From Pedobacter cryoconitis (GTDB lineage: Bacteria; Bacteroidota; Bacteroidia; Sphingobacteriales; Sphingobacteriaceae), in assembly GCF_014200605.1 (NCBI RefSeq), contig NZ_JACHCE010000010.1, positions 1 through 64,000 of the forward strand: a stretch of 64,000 nucleotides of DNA, in the 5' to 3' direction. The notes beneath the pieces are model-generated. The model was not told the origin of the DNA. It saw only the letters and a program-made list of their open reading frames with translations, and made no database searches. Positions within the stretch are counted from its first letter, which is position 1, and every line of letters begins with the position of its first letter. The translations under genes and the position numbers were made by a program. Of the stretch, positions 54,259 through 62,936 are shown piece after piece.

Positions 54259-57216
54259 TTAAAATTCTACTCTTAAATTAAACAGGAATCTTTTTGACGA
54301 AGGATAATTAAACAGATCAGTACCTGTATTAATTGCATTCGTCCCAAAACTTGAAACCTCAGGATCATATCCTTTATATTTAGTGATCAGAAACAGATTA
54401 CTCGCTGAAGCTCCAACACGTATGTTTTGTATCGCCTTTTTAAACACCCTTTGTGTAAATGCCTGCGGTAAAGTATAACTTAATGCAACTTCTCTCAAAC
54501 GGATATAACCTGCATCCTGAACATATACACCTGCTCCGGTTCCCTGTCTGTCTTTTCCGTTAGGAATACCATTATGGTTATAATCTCCATTCCAGTCTGC
54601 AGAAGTCCCTCCGTTATCTGTATTGTATAAGGTAATATTCATAATATCCCCACCCTTTTTCCAATCTATCAGCGAAGAGAAAGTAAATCCATTCAGGAAT
54701 GAGAATGTATTGGACCATGAAGTTTGAAAATCGGCCTGAGAATTACCATAAACAGTATAATCCCCATTAGCTTTTTGCGGGGTTCCAACGATTGTTGTAG
54801 GAGAATATCCTTCTTTAATCAGATAAGTACCATAACTTACGCCATAAACACCAGTAGTATAAGATGGTACATCAAGTTTTGTGATCTTACTTGTATTTTT
54901 CCAGAAAAGAAGGCGGCTTGTCCAGGTAAAGTTTTTACTTGAAACAGGCGTACCACTTAATGCAAATTCTACACCGTGGTTTACTAAATCCGCAGCATTT
55001 ACCTTTTTAGTGGTTATCCCGCCCGAACCTGCAAGGGTAAGCGTCTGAATCAGATCCGTTACTTTTTTATTATAATAAGTGCCTTCCAGTACAATGCGGT
55101 CATTCAGGAAACCTATGTCAGCGCCTAATTCAAGTTCACCGGCACGTTCTGGCTTAATATCCGGATTTCCTGCCGAAGGAGAAACTACAGAGCCTACCTG
55201 ACCACCAATAACCACAGGGGTAAGTGAAGAATAAACATCGCCAAAAGCAGGAACACCACCTGTCTGACCATAAGCAGCACGCAACTTCAGCTGACTTATT
55301 ACAGGAACTTTCCAGAAATCAAATTTAGTCAGGTTAACCGCTACTGAAGCTTTAGGGAAAGCATAAAACTTATTGGCATTTCCATTCAGGGTAGACTTAT
55401 CAAAACGAATTCCTAAAGTGGTAATCACTTTATCATCATAATTAATTTCTTCCTGTGCAACTGTACCAAAATCTTTTACGGTCTGGTCTCTTTGCTGAAG
55501 CAGCGATTGCACTGCCGCCTGTGAGAGATTCTGTTGTCCTGCAATTAAACCCCTGCCCCTGTTTAATACTGAATTGGCCTGTGTTTGTAAAAACACCGCA
55601 CCTACCTGGGTATTAAAATGTACTTTGTTTACCTGCTGTCCGTAGATTAAAAAGGCCTGAACATTGGCATTGATATCAGTTTCATTACCCAATATAATAT
55701 CCCCGGGATTAGGTAAACTTTTCTGAGACTGTAAATTATCAGGAAAATATTGTCTTGTACGGCTTCCCAGGTAATCTACCCCACCTTGCAAAGCCAGTTT
55801 TAAGTTAGCATCCTTTTTCTTCAATAAATAAACGTTCAGATTTGCAGATTGAATAAACCTGTTGATTTTAGAATTATTAATTGCTTTATCTCTCAATTCC
55901 AGAGGGTTCTGATTTTCTGAATAAGGATTATCAGGATAAACCCCATTGACAGGTACTGGATTAAAATAATTTGGCATATAGCCGATGATATAACCTAAAC
56001 TGGTTCCCGATTGGTTTTCATTTCCAGTAAAACCACGGTCACTATTTGAATTCAGATAATTGGAGGTAAGAGAGAGATTTACCCAGTCATTAAAATTATG
56101 ATCCAGATTTAAACGGATTGATTTCTTATCAAATCCAGTATACCTGATAATCCCATTCTCCTTTGCAGCATTCCCTGAAATATAGAATTTCGTTTTATCA
56201 TTTCCACCTGATATGCTCAGATTACTATTAAACAGAATAGGTGTTTCCCCATAAATCAGTTTTTCATAATCAGTAATTCCGTTATTTGCTACTGCATCTC
56301 TATAACGTTTCAATTCCGCTGGCTGTGCAGAAACAGGAAAGTAGGATTTGATCTTATCTTCATCCCAGGATGCACTCCCGACAAAACGCTGGATTTTAGA
56401 AAAACCAACATCCTGGCTCAGACTAACTCTTGTTTTACCAGCTTTACCTTTTTTAGTCGTAATAATGATTACACCTGCATTCGCTCTTGTTCCATAAATC
56501 GCAGAAGCCGAAGAACCTTTCAGTACTTCTATACTCTCTACATCATCAGGATTAATATCTGCAATTCTGTTCGCGCCATCATCTTCGCCCTGACTTGCAC
56601 CTGTAAGGGTGCTTCTGCCTGTCCTTAAAGTACTGTTGTTCAGATATACCCCATCAATAATATATAAGGGCTGAGAAGCGCCCTGCAAAGAACTTATCCC
56701 TCTTAACTGTATGGAAATACCGCCACCAGGTGCCCCACTGTTTGCACGGATATTTGCACCGGGTATTTTACCATATAAAGCCTTATCCAGTGTCTGTGGT
56801 GTCGTAGTACCAGTCAGCTCTTTAGCCTGGATCGTGGTTACTGCATTAGCCAGATTAGACCGTTTAATACTGGAAGCCAGTCCGGAAACGACTACTTCGT
56901 CCAGTGCAGAAATATTTTCCGTTAACAGGATATTTAACGGACCGCTTTTTACGGCTTCAGCCTGCAGATTCAAATAACCAATTGCCCGGAAGATTAAAAC
57001 AGAAGAAGGCGGAACGCTTACCGTATAGTTTCCATTACCATCGGTTGTTGTCATACCCTTCCCCCCTTTCAGAGAGACAGAAACGCCCGGAATTCCCAGA
57101 CCATCACTGATCGATTTAACCTGTCCGGAAATGGTGAGGTTCTGTGCAAATAATAGCCGTGGCACAAATAGCAATAATACGGCAAATAATAAAAATTTAG
57201 TAAATTTCAGATTCAT
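54259..57216 (-). CDS. SusC/RagA TonB-linked outer-membrane transporter
   Basis: A 985-aa transporter: signal peptide (1-25), carboxypeptidase-regulatory-like domain (about 27-100, TISGQVKSISDGLGIPGVSV), plug (about 120-260; LDEVVVSG, ISIQLRGISSL, IEVLKGSSASAIYGTRANAGVIIITTKKG), beta-barrel to FNLRVEF. No STN domain, so it is not controlled by ECF/FecR signalling, unlike the first SusC here. I use the ATG at 57216 rather than the frame start at 57264 since a normal signal peptide follows. Confidence 0.93.
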   Translation of the reverse strand: MNLKFTKFLLFAVLLLFVPRLLFAQNLTISGQVKSISDGLGIPGVSVSLKGGKGMTTTDGNGNYTVSVPPSSVLIFRAIGYLNLQAEAVKSGPLNILLTENISALDEVVVSGLASSIKRSNLANAVTTIQAKELTGTTTPQTLDKALYGKIPGANIRANSGAPGGGISIQLRGISSLQGASQPLYIIDGVYLNNSTLRTGRSTLTGASQGEDDGANRIADINPDDVESIEVLKGSSASAIYGTRANAGVIIITTKKGKAGKTRVSLSQDVGFSKIQRFVGSASWDEDKIKSYFPVSAQPAELKRYRDAVANNGITDYEKLIYGETPILFNSNLSISGGNDKTKFYISGNAAKENGIIRYTGFDKKSIRLNLDHNFNDWVNLSLTSNYLNSNSDRGFTGNENQSGTSLGYIIGYMPNYFNPVPVNGVYPDNPYSENQNPLELRDKAINNSKINRFIQSANLNVYLLKKKDANLKLALQGGVDYLGSRTRQYFPDNLQSQKSLPNPGDIILGNETDINANVQAFLIYGQQVNKVHFNTQVGAVFLQTQANSVLNRGRGLIAGQQNLSQAAVQSLLQQRDQTVKDFGTVAQEEINYDDKVITTLGIRFDKSTLNGNANKFYAFPKASVAVNLTKFDFWKVPVISQLKLRAAYGQTGGVPAFGDVYSSLTPVVIGGQVGSVVSPSAGNPDIKPERAGELELGADIGFLNDRIVLEGTYYNKKVTDLIQTLTLAGSGGITTKKVNAADLVNHGVEFALSGTPVSSKNFTWTSRLLFWKNTSKITKLDVPSYTTGVYGVSYGTYLIKEGYSPTTIVGTPQKANGDYTVYGNSQADFQTSWSNTFSFLNGFTFSSLIDWKKGGDIMNITLYNTDNGGTSADWNGDYNHNGIPNGKDRQGTGAGVYVQDAGYIRLREVALSYTLPQAFTQRVFKKAIQNIRVGASASNLFLITKYKGYDPEVSSFGTNAINTGTDLFNYPSSKRFLFNLRVEF

Positions 57217-57613
57217 GTTCAAGAGTGTGTTTGATAATTTTTGACATAGAGATTCCTCCGGCACAAAATGCCGGTACTTTAATAAATGCTTAAAAAAGAA
57301 GGAGATCAGCCCCTAAAAAAGGGCAAAAGAATTTAGGAGAAACAACAACGGATTGCTGCGTTAAGAGGAGGGTAAAAAACGGGTTTCATGCTCGATAAAT
57401 TAGGGATTGATTGTAACGTCATTTCAACGTGATAATTAAATATGCGACAAACATAAACATTAATCTACTAATTCCATAGACTTAATTTAAAACTATCTAT
57501 ATTCCCGATAATTAAGCCCCTGAGCCTGCTTTTGAACTCTTATTTTTAAAATAAAATAAATCTTGCAGAATTAAATCTTTATGTTTTACTTGTAACTCAA
57601 AGTTCTTTTAAAA
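57217..57613. other. Intergenic region between divergent SusC and membrane-protein genes
   Basis: No coding frame. A small stem-loop CCGGCA-CAAAA-TGCCGG (57258-57274) lies in the SusC leader. The rest is AT-rich with no clear TAnnTTTG box or palindrome I can support. Confidence 0.5.
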
Positions 57614-58234
57614 ATGCAAGAAGAAGATATTTATTCAGAGCTCAGTTCTATCCGTAACCTGATGGAACGCTCCAGCAAGTTTATTTCACTCAGTGGTTTA
57701 TCAGGAATCATGGCTGGAATATATGCACTTATTGGCGCCATTGCTGGTTATAAAATAGTTTACAATCAACACGGTGGCCTGCAATACAGAAGTAGTTATA
57801 TCAGTCAGCCAGAGGTTTTGTGGCAGTTAGCTTTCATCGCTGCACTTGTTCTGGTTTTTTCTTTAGTTACTGGTATCTGGTTAACCATCCGCCAGGCCCG
57901 TAAAAAAGGAGAGAAATTCTGGAACCCTGTAAGCAGGCGTCTTTTAGTTAATATGACTATTCCATTAACCACTGGAGGGCTATTCATCTTAATCCTTCTG
58001 ATACGCGGTGATTATGGAATTATAGCTTCTGCCTGTTTGATTTTCTATGGTCTTGCGCTGATAGCGGCAAGTCATTATACGCTGTCGGATGTAAAATGGC
58101 TTGGCTTCTGTGAAATTGCTTTGGGATTAATGGCTGCACTATTTCCAGGATATGGAATTGTTTTCTGGACAATAGGCTTCAGCATCCTGCACATCCTTTA
58201 TGGTTCAATCATGCATTTTAAATATAATCAGTGA
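57614..58234 (+). CDS. Multi-pass inner-membrane protein of unknown function
   Basis: A 206-aa protein with about six predicted TM helices (near 22-46, 70-92, 108-130, 134-152, 160-178, 181-200). Family not certain. Its stop overlaps the GTG start of the winged-helix gene (GTGA), so the two are translationally coupled; CreD follows. The set looks like one envelope-related unit. Confidence 0.85.
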   Translation: MQEEDIYSELSSIRNLMERSSKFISLSGLSGIMAGIYALIGAIAGYKIVYNQHGGLQYRSSYISQPEVLWQLAFIAALVLVFSLVTGIWLTIRQARKKGEKFWNPVSRRLLVNMTIPLTTGGLFILILLIRGDYGIIASACLIFYGLALIAASHYTLSDVKWLGFCEIALGLMAALFPGYGIVFWTIGFSILHILYGSIMHFKYNQ

Positions 58235-58533
58235 AAATCTCTTTAGAATCTTTTGATAAAGCCTTTGAAAACCGGTTGCGCCTGCAAATCATGAGCGTAC
58301 TGGCGGCCAATGATTATTATGATTTTAATGCTTTAAAAGAGTTGCTGAATGCAACAGACGGGAATCTTGCCTCCCACTTAAAAGCATTGGAAAAAGAGGA
58401 ATATATTACCGTCAATAAAAGCTTTATTGGCCGTAAACCTAATACCCAGTATGCAGCTTCAGCAAAAGGAATTCTTGCGTTTAAAAAGCACCTTGAGGCA
58501 CTTGAAAATTTAATTAAACAACAAAAGAGATAA
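58231..58533 (+). CDS. Small winged-helix transcriptional regulator
   Basis: A 100-aa DNA-binding protein of the HTH_34/ArsR-like winged-helix type (RLRLQIMSVLAANDYYDFNALKELLNATDGNLASHLKALEKEEYI, then NTQYAASAKGILAFKKHLEALE). No metal-binding cysteines. It starts with GTG overlapping the preceding stop. It may control its own operon with the membrane protein and CreD. Confidence 0.9.
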   Translation: MKISLESFDKAFENRLRLQIMSVLAANDYYDFNALKELLNATDGNLASHLKALEKEEYITVNKSFIGRKPNTQYAASAKGILAFKKHLEALENLIKQQKR

Positions 58534-58585
58534 TATTTTTTTTATACCCATACTTTGAATTTCAAAGTACTTTCAATCAACCATT

Positions 58586-60064
58586 ATGAACAATCAGCAA
58601 AAAACACAGCAAAATGGATTCAGAACCTGGTTCTCGGAATCGGTCATAGTCAAATTATGTCTGATAGGTATCTTAACCCTGCTCCTGCTCATCCCTTCGG
58701 GCCTGATCCAGAATCTGATCGTGGAGCGCCAGGAAAGACAGCAGGAAGTTAACAATGAAATATCCGATAAATGGTCCGGCAGTCAATTAGTGGAAGGCCC
58801 GATTTTAGTGATTCCCTATAAAACTACAGTTAACCATAAAGACAGCGCAGGAAAAGTAACGACAAAGGAAGTTTTGACTAATATTTATATTATGCCTGAA
58901 ACTTTAAACATAGCCGGTAAAGTGGAACCGCAATTACTTCACCGCGGGATATTTGATGCCGTTGTTTATAATTCCAAAATTAAAGTTAATGGTAGATTCA
59001 GTCCCCTTGAATTAAAAAAGTCAGGTATTAATCCTGATATGGTACAATGGGACAAAGCTAAAGTTGATATCGGATTAAGTGACTTAAAAGGACTGAAAAA
59101 CAACCCGGTCATCAAACTGGCAAATAAAGATTATGCAGTCGAACCTGATTTCACTACGCTTTCCTTATTCACCAATAACCTGATTATCCAGCCTGACCTG
59201 AGCATAAATAAAAATACCGCATTAGATTTCAGTTTTGATCTTGATTTAAGAGGCAGCAATGAGCTTAATTTCCTGCATATCGGAAAAAGCACCACGGTAA
59301 AAATTGAAGGAAGCTGGGGTAATCCGAAATTTACCGGACGTTATCTTCCTGAACAGCGCAGTATAGCAGATAAAGCGTTTAGTGCAACCTGGAAAATGCC
59401 GTATTTCAACAGACCTTTTTCTCAGCAGTGGATGGAAGAAAATGCAATACTGACATTTGGTCCTTCAAATGAGAAAAAGGAATCCCGGCAAACGGATATA
59501 GATACGTCTATTGTACCTGCTCCGAAAGACGGCTCTTTTGGAGTTCAGTTTATACTCCCTGTAGACCAGTATCAAAAAACTATGCGTTCAGGCAAATATT
59601 CCATTCTGATTATCATGCTGACTTTTATTTCTCTGTTTTTTACAGAATTACTGAACAAAAGAAAAGTACATCTTTTACAATATGTATTAATAGGTGCAGC
59701 AATGATAATTTACTATACCCTATTACTTTCATTTAGTGAGCGTGTTGGTTTTAATATTGCTTATCTGATTGCCTCCATCGCTACAGTAACCCTGATTGGT
59801 TCATTCATAGCAGCCTTATTGAAGAACAAAAAACCAGCGATGATATTTGTAGGTATCCTGACTGTTTTCTATGGATTTATCTTCGTGATCATTCAATTAC
59901 AAGATCTGGCTTTATTATTCGGAAGCGTTGGCCTATTTATTATAGTAGCTGCCCTGATGTTCCTATCTGCAAAAATAGACTGGAATAGAAATCCTTTGGC
60001 AGAACCAGAAGATTCATCCGTATCAGCACCGGCAGAAATAAATTCAGAACCTGATAACCAATAA
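58586..60064 (+). CDS. creD: CreD-family cell envelope integrity protein
   Basis: A 492-aa inner-membrane protein with one N-terminal TM (about 22-44), a long extracytoplasmic domain (about 45-330; GPILVIPYK, GIFDAVVYNSKIKVNGRF, DLRGSNELNFLHIGKSTTV) and several C-terminal TM helices (about 345-460). This matches CreD, linked in Proteobacteria to CreBC and envelope stress. Here no CreBC neighbours exist; a winged-helix regulator is adjacent instead. It follows that gene by 52 nt. Confidence 0.9.
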   Translation: MNNQQKTQQNGFRTWFSESVIVKLCLIGILTLLLLIPSGLIQNLIVERQERQQEVNNEISDKWSGSQLVEGPILVIPYKTTVNHKDSAGKVTTKEVLTNIYIMPETLNIAGKVEPQLLHRGIFDAVVYNSKIKVNGRFSPLELKKSGINPDMVQWDKAKVDIGLSDLKGLKNNPVIKLANKDYAVEPDFTTLSLFTNNLIIQPDLSINKNTALDFSFDLDLRGSNELNFLHIGKSTTVKIEGSWGNPKFTGRYLPEQRSIADKAFSATWKMPYFNRPFSQQWMEENAILTFGPSNEKKESRQTDIDTSIVPAPKDGSFGVQFILPVDQYQKTMRSGKYSILIIMLTFISLFFTELLNKRKVHLLQYVLIGAAMIIYYTLLLSFSERVGFNIAYLIASIATVTLIGSFIAALLKNKKPAMIFVGILTVFYGFIFVIIQLQDLALLFGSVGLFIIVAALMFLSAKIDWNRNPLAEPEDSSVSAPAEINSEPDNQ

Positions 60065-60080
60065 AGCTAATTTTCAAAAT

Positions 60081-60107
60081 AAGGAGGCCTGTTTTACAGG
60101 TCTCCTT
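60081..60107 (+). terminator. Terminator of the creD operon
   Basis: AAGGAGGCCTGT (60081-60092) pairs with ACAGGTCTCCTT (60096-60107), 12 bp with one G-T, loop TTT. Confidence 0.7.
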
Positions 60108-60126
60108 TAACTTCAATCTTTTTAAT

Positions 60127-60478
60127 ATGTTTCGTTTTAACAAATACTATTTCGGGTTTACGCTCTTATTATTGAGCATTGAAATCCTGATAGCACGATA
60201 TGCACATGATCAGATTATTCGTCCCTATGCAGGTGACTTTCTGATCGTCATCTTTCTCTACTGTCTGGTCATGAGCTTCTTTAATGTTATTTTCTTATCT
60301 TATCGAGGCTTCTCAATATTTCAATCTTATCCATCATTTAAGAATGGATAATTCAAAAATAGCCCCGCTGATTTTAGGGAATAGCTTTAGCTGGATAGCT
60401 ATGCTTGCCTACACTTTGGGAACCGGCGTTATTTTTATGCTACAATCATCTCCTGTGGTCTCACCCCCAATACATTGA
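60127..60478 (+). pseudogene. Frameshifted DUF2809 membrane protein
   Basis: The first frame (60127 onward) encodes the N-terminal half of a DUF2809 protein: MFRFNKYYFGFTLLLL, then IIRPYAGDFLIVIFLYC to SFFN (residue 53). The expected continuation, LFSYLIEASQYFNLI and NSFSWIAMLAYTLGTGVIF, lies in the +1 frame from about 60284. About 11-12 residues normally between these halves are missing, so a deletion of about 35 nt has removed sequence and shifted the frame. The 3' end overlaps the convergent AraC gene by 44 nt. Confidence 0.75.
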
Positions 60479-61217
60479 AAAACGTATTGCTAAAAGTGGA
60501 GACACTATCATATCCTACCTTTATAGCTACGCTTTTAACATTTTCACCAGAAATAGAAAGTAATTCAACAGCTTTAATGATTTTATATAATTTGATGTAA
60601 CCAGCAACAGTTATTCCTATATCCTGTTTAAATAATCTTTCCATTGTACGGGCAGAAAGATTAAAATTAGCGGCAACATCGGGTATTTTAATATCATTAG
60701 CTACATTTTCTGTCAAATAATCAATCATACGTGCAATTCTTGGATTCTGAGGAACAGGCAGCACCAGTGGTAAAGAAGTATCAAATGTTAAAGGAAGTAT
60801 ACCAATTAATGCTTTCAGAAAATCAAATTCGAGTGCATCTTCCTCTTCCAGTCTTGACCACTGCTCCGTAAACAGTATCATTTCTCTTAAAACCATCGGG
60901 GTATGAAAGATATTCAGTTCTTTGAAAAACTGGCTATCCGCTGTTTTACTTAAAAAGATGCAACGCAAATATACCGGGCTTACCGGTGCAGAGGTTTTAT
61001 GTAAAAGCCCCGGTGGTATCCATGCGCAATGATGGGTAGGTAATAAATAGGTTCTGTCCGGAGTATGCAAATACTGCACTCCCTTTTCTACAAAAATCAA
61101 TTGTCCCATATGATGAGAGTGCCATTCATCAGAAAACTTCCAGTCAGCTTCGTGCCATACATAGGCCTCTTTTTGTACACTGTCAACCGTTAAGTGGCAG
61201 AACCTTGATCTCTCCAT
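60435..61217 (-). CDS. AraC-family regulator with cupin sensor domain
   Basis: A 260-aa regulator: N-terminal AraC-binding cupin (about 15-95; EWHSHHMGQLIFVEKG, AWIPPGLLHKT) and C-terminal double HTH (about 165-258; RIARMIDYLTENVANDIKIPDVAANFNLSARTMERLFKQDIG). It is divergent from the WrbA-RidA fusion gene, which is its most likely target. The -7 box TATATTTG lies 25 nt upstream. Confidence 0.92.
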   Translation of the reverse strand: MERSRFCHLTVDSVQKEAYVWHEADWKFSDEWHSHHMGQLIFVEKGVQYLHTPDRTYLLPTHHCAWIPPGLLHKTSAPVSPVYLRCIFLSKTADSQFFKELNIFHTPMVLREMILFTEQWSRLEEEDALEFDFLKALIGILPLTFDTSLPLVLPVPQNPRIARMIDYLTENVANDIKIPDVAANFNLSARTMERLFKQDIGITVAGYIKLYKIIKAVELLSISGENVKSVAIKVGYDSVSTFSNTFFNVLGVRPQEMIVA

Positions 61218-61242
61218 TTGTCGTATTATAACATGCTATTGG

Positions 61243-61250
61243 CAAATATA
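61243..61250 (-). promoter_or_regulatory. -7 box TATATTTG of the AraC gene
   Basis: TATATTTG on the minus strand, 25 nt before the ATG at 61217. It abuts the plus-strand promoter at 61255-61284, so the two promoters lie back to back. Confidence 0.5.
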
Positions 61251-61254
61251 GACA

Positions 61255-61284
61255 TTTAAAGACATCAGGCTTTGAATACCTTTG
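61255..61284 (+). promoter_or_regulatory. Promoter of the WrbA-RidA gene (TTTA-N18-TACCTTTG)
   Basis: TTTA at 61255-61258 and TACCTTTG at 61277-61284 are spaced by 18 nt, close to the Bacteroidota -33/-7 arrangement. The start codon is at 61315. Confidence 0.55.
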
Positions 61285-61314
61285 TAATCAACAATTCACA
61301 AAATAAATACAACA

Positions 61315-62553
61315 ATGAATTCAATCAGTTTAATGCGTATAAAAACAAGCTTTCTTATTCTGTTATGTTTGTTTAGCGCTTCATTTTTAAAAGCACAAAA
61401 CAAGATGGGAGATCAACATTCAACCGTAAAAGTACTGGTACTATTTAATACAGTAAATGGTGGGACCTATAAAATGGCTAAAGAAATGGCAGCCGGAATT
61501 GAAGAATTTCCTGGAGCCAGAGCCATCTTAAAACAAGTACCAAGAATTAAACCGCTGGAAAATGAGGCTCAACAGGCTTTCGCCTCCATACCTTATGCAA
61601 ATATGAATGAATTACCTGATTATGATGCTATAGCTTTTGGATCTGCTGTTCATTTTGGTAATATGAGCGCCGATATGCGTTACTTTCTGGATCAGTCAGT
61701 GGGTATATGGATATCCCGTAAGCTGGAAGGAAAACCTGCTACCGTGTTTATGTCTGCAGGCAGCGGCGCTGGCAGAGAAGCTGCGATATTATCATTCTGG
61801 AATACATTAGCTATCCATGGAATGATGATCGTGCCCACAGGAATTATGGGTACCAATGAAATAGATAAAACTATCCCTCAGGGAAATACTGCATTTGGAG
61901 CTTCTTCTCTGGCTGGTATCCCGCATAGCGAAAGACCTTCCAAAGGGGAATTACATATAGCCAGACTGCAAGGTTATGCTTTAGCCAGGGCTGCTAAAGG
62001 TTATCAGCTGACAACAACAGGCCTGACTCATCAAAAGATTGCCGGTTCTTCTATTGAACAGACAACCTTAACGGCTAAAGAAGAACAAAAACCGGGTATG
62101 ATAGCCCATAAATTAAAAGAAATGAACCTCATTTTACCCCAGGCACCAGCTCCGGTAGGCAATTACAAACCTTACCGCATTTCCGGTAAACAGGTTTTTA
62201 TCAATCAGATTGCATTAAACAATGGTAAAGTAGATCATCCGGGTATGATCGGAAAAGAAGTTAAAGAAGAAGAGGCTAAACTGGCAACCCGTCAAACTTT
62301 ATTAAATGTTCTTGCGGTTTTAAAAGAAGCAGCAGGAGGAGATTTAGATCATGTAAAACAAGCAGTACAGTTAACTGGTTATTTTTATACCGCAGCAGGT
62401 TATACTAAACATGCTATTTTAATGAATGAAGCTTCTAATCTTTTAGTGGAATTATTTGGCGAAAAAGGAATGCACACCAGGGCTACAGTAGGTGCTTCTT
62501 CCTTACCTATGAATTCATCTGTAGAAATTCAAGCTATTTTTGAACTGGAATAA
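61315..62553 (+). CDS. Exported WrbA-like flavodoxin / RidA-like fusion protein
   Basis: A 412-aa protein with a Sec-type signal peptide (1-28, ending LKAQ; a start at M7 is possible). Residues about 38-232 match WrbA, an FMN-dependent NAD(P)H:quinone oxidoreductase: FNTVNGGTYKMAKEMAAG, GSAVHFGNMSADMRYFLDQ, SAGSGAGREAAILSFWNTLAIHGMMIVPTG. Residues about 263-412 match the Rid/YjgF family (LKEMNLILPQAPAPVGNYKPY, ATVGASSLPMNSSVEIQAIFEL) with Arg389 at the RidA catalytic Arg105 position. Both domains are normally separate cytoplasmic proteins. Confidence 0.88.
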   Translation: MNSISLMRIKTSFLILLCLFSASFLKAQNKMGDQHSTVKVLVLFNTVNGGTYKMAKEMAAGIEEFPGARAILKQVPRIKPLENEAQQAFASIPYANMNELPDYDAIAFGSAVHFGNMSADMRYFLDQSVGIWISRKLEGKPATVFMSAGSGAGREAAILSFWNTLAIHGMMIVPTGIMGTNEIDKTIPQGNTAFGASSLAGIPHSERPSKGELHIARLQGYALARAAKGYQLTTTGLTHQKIAGSSIEQTTLTAKEEQKPGMIAHKLKEMNLILPQAPAPVGNYKPYRISGKQVFINQIALNNGKVDHPGMIGKEVKEEEAKLATRQTLLNVLAVLKEAAGGDLDHVKQAVQLTGYFYTAAGYTKHAILMNEASNLLVELFGEKGMHTRATVGASSLPMNSSVEIQAIFELE

Positions 62554-62599
62554 GAAAATAAAATATGGTTCAATCTTTATAAGGCTGGACCCTATTTTT

Positions 62600-62845
62600 T
62601 CAGGCTACAAAATCTCTGAGATAAGTTCTCAGGAAATCCTGTGAAAACTTAAATCTGGATATCCCTGCAGTTTCATAACCCTTTACGGCTAATTCAATAG
62701 CCATATTCTCGTTTTCAGCAAATACGATTAACCATTTGAGTTCTCCCATAGCTGTGCAATTGCGTTCTACGTTGAAATTACTGAGATGTATGTGTTCAGG
62801 CGAATGGGCTTTGCCCAATAGAAAATAAACTTTAAAAAATTTCAT
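62600..62845 (-). CDS. Small hypothetical protein
   Basis: An 81-aa protein I do not recognise: a first strand MKFFKVYFLLGKAH, a middle strand ELKWLIVFAENENMAIELAVKGYE and a basic C-terminus. No signal peptide or TM. It has protein-like amino-acid usage and an isolated position, but no motif and no box-like promoter. Confidence 0.55.
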   Translation of the reverse strand: MKFFKVYFLLGKAHSPEHIHLSNFNVERNCTAMGELKWLIVFAENENMAIELAVKGYETAGISRFKFSQDFLRTYLRDFVA

Positions 62846-62936
62846 CAGGTTATAGCTCAGGTCTGGTTTATATAAGCAATATATAAACGTAAACTAAAAT
62901 GTTTTAGATGTCATAAAAATGTCATTTGCAATATAC

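Noticed and set aside
60127..60478. Programmed frameshift in the DUF2809 gene
   Set aside because: No slippery heptamer is seen at the junction, and about 11-12 residues of the family are missing, which a shift alone does not explain.
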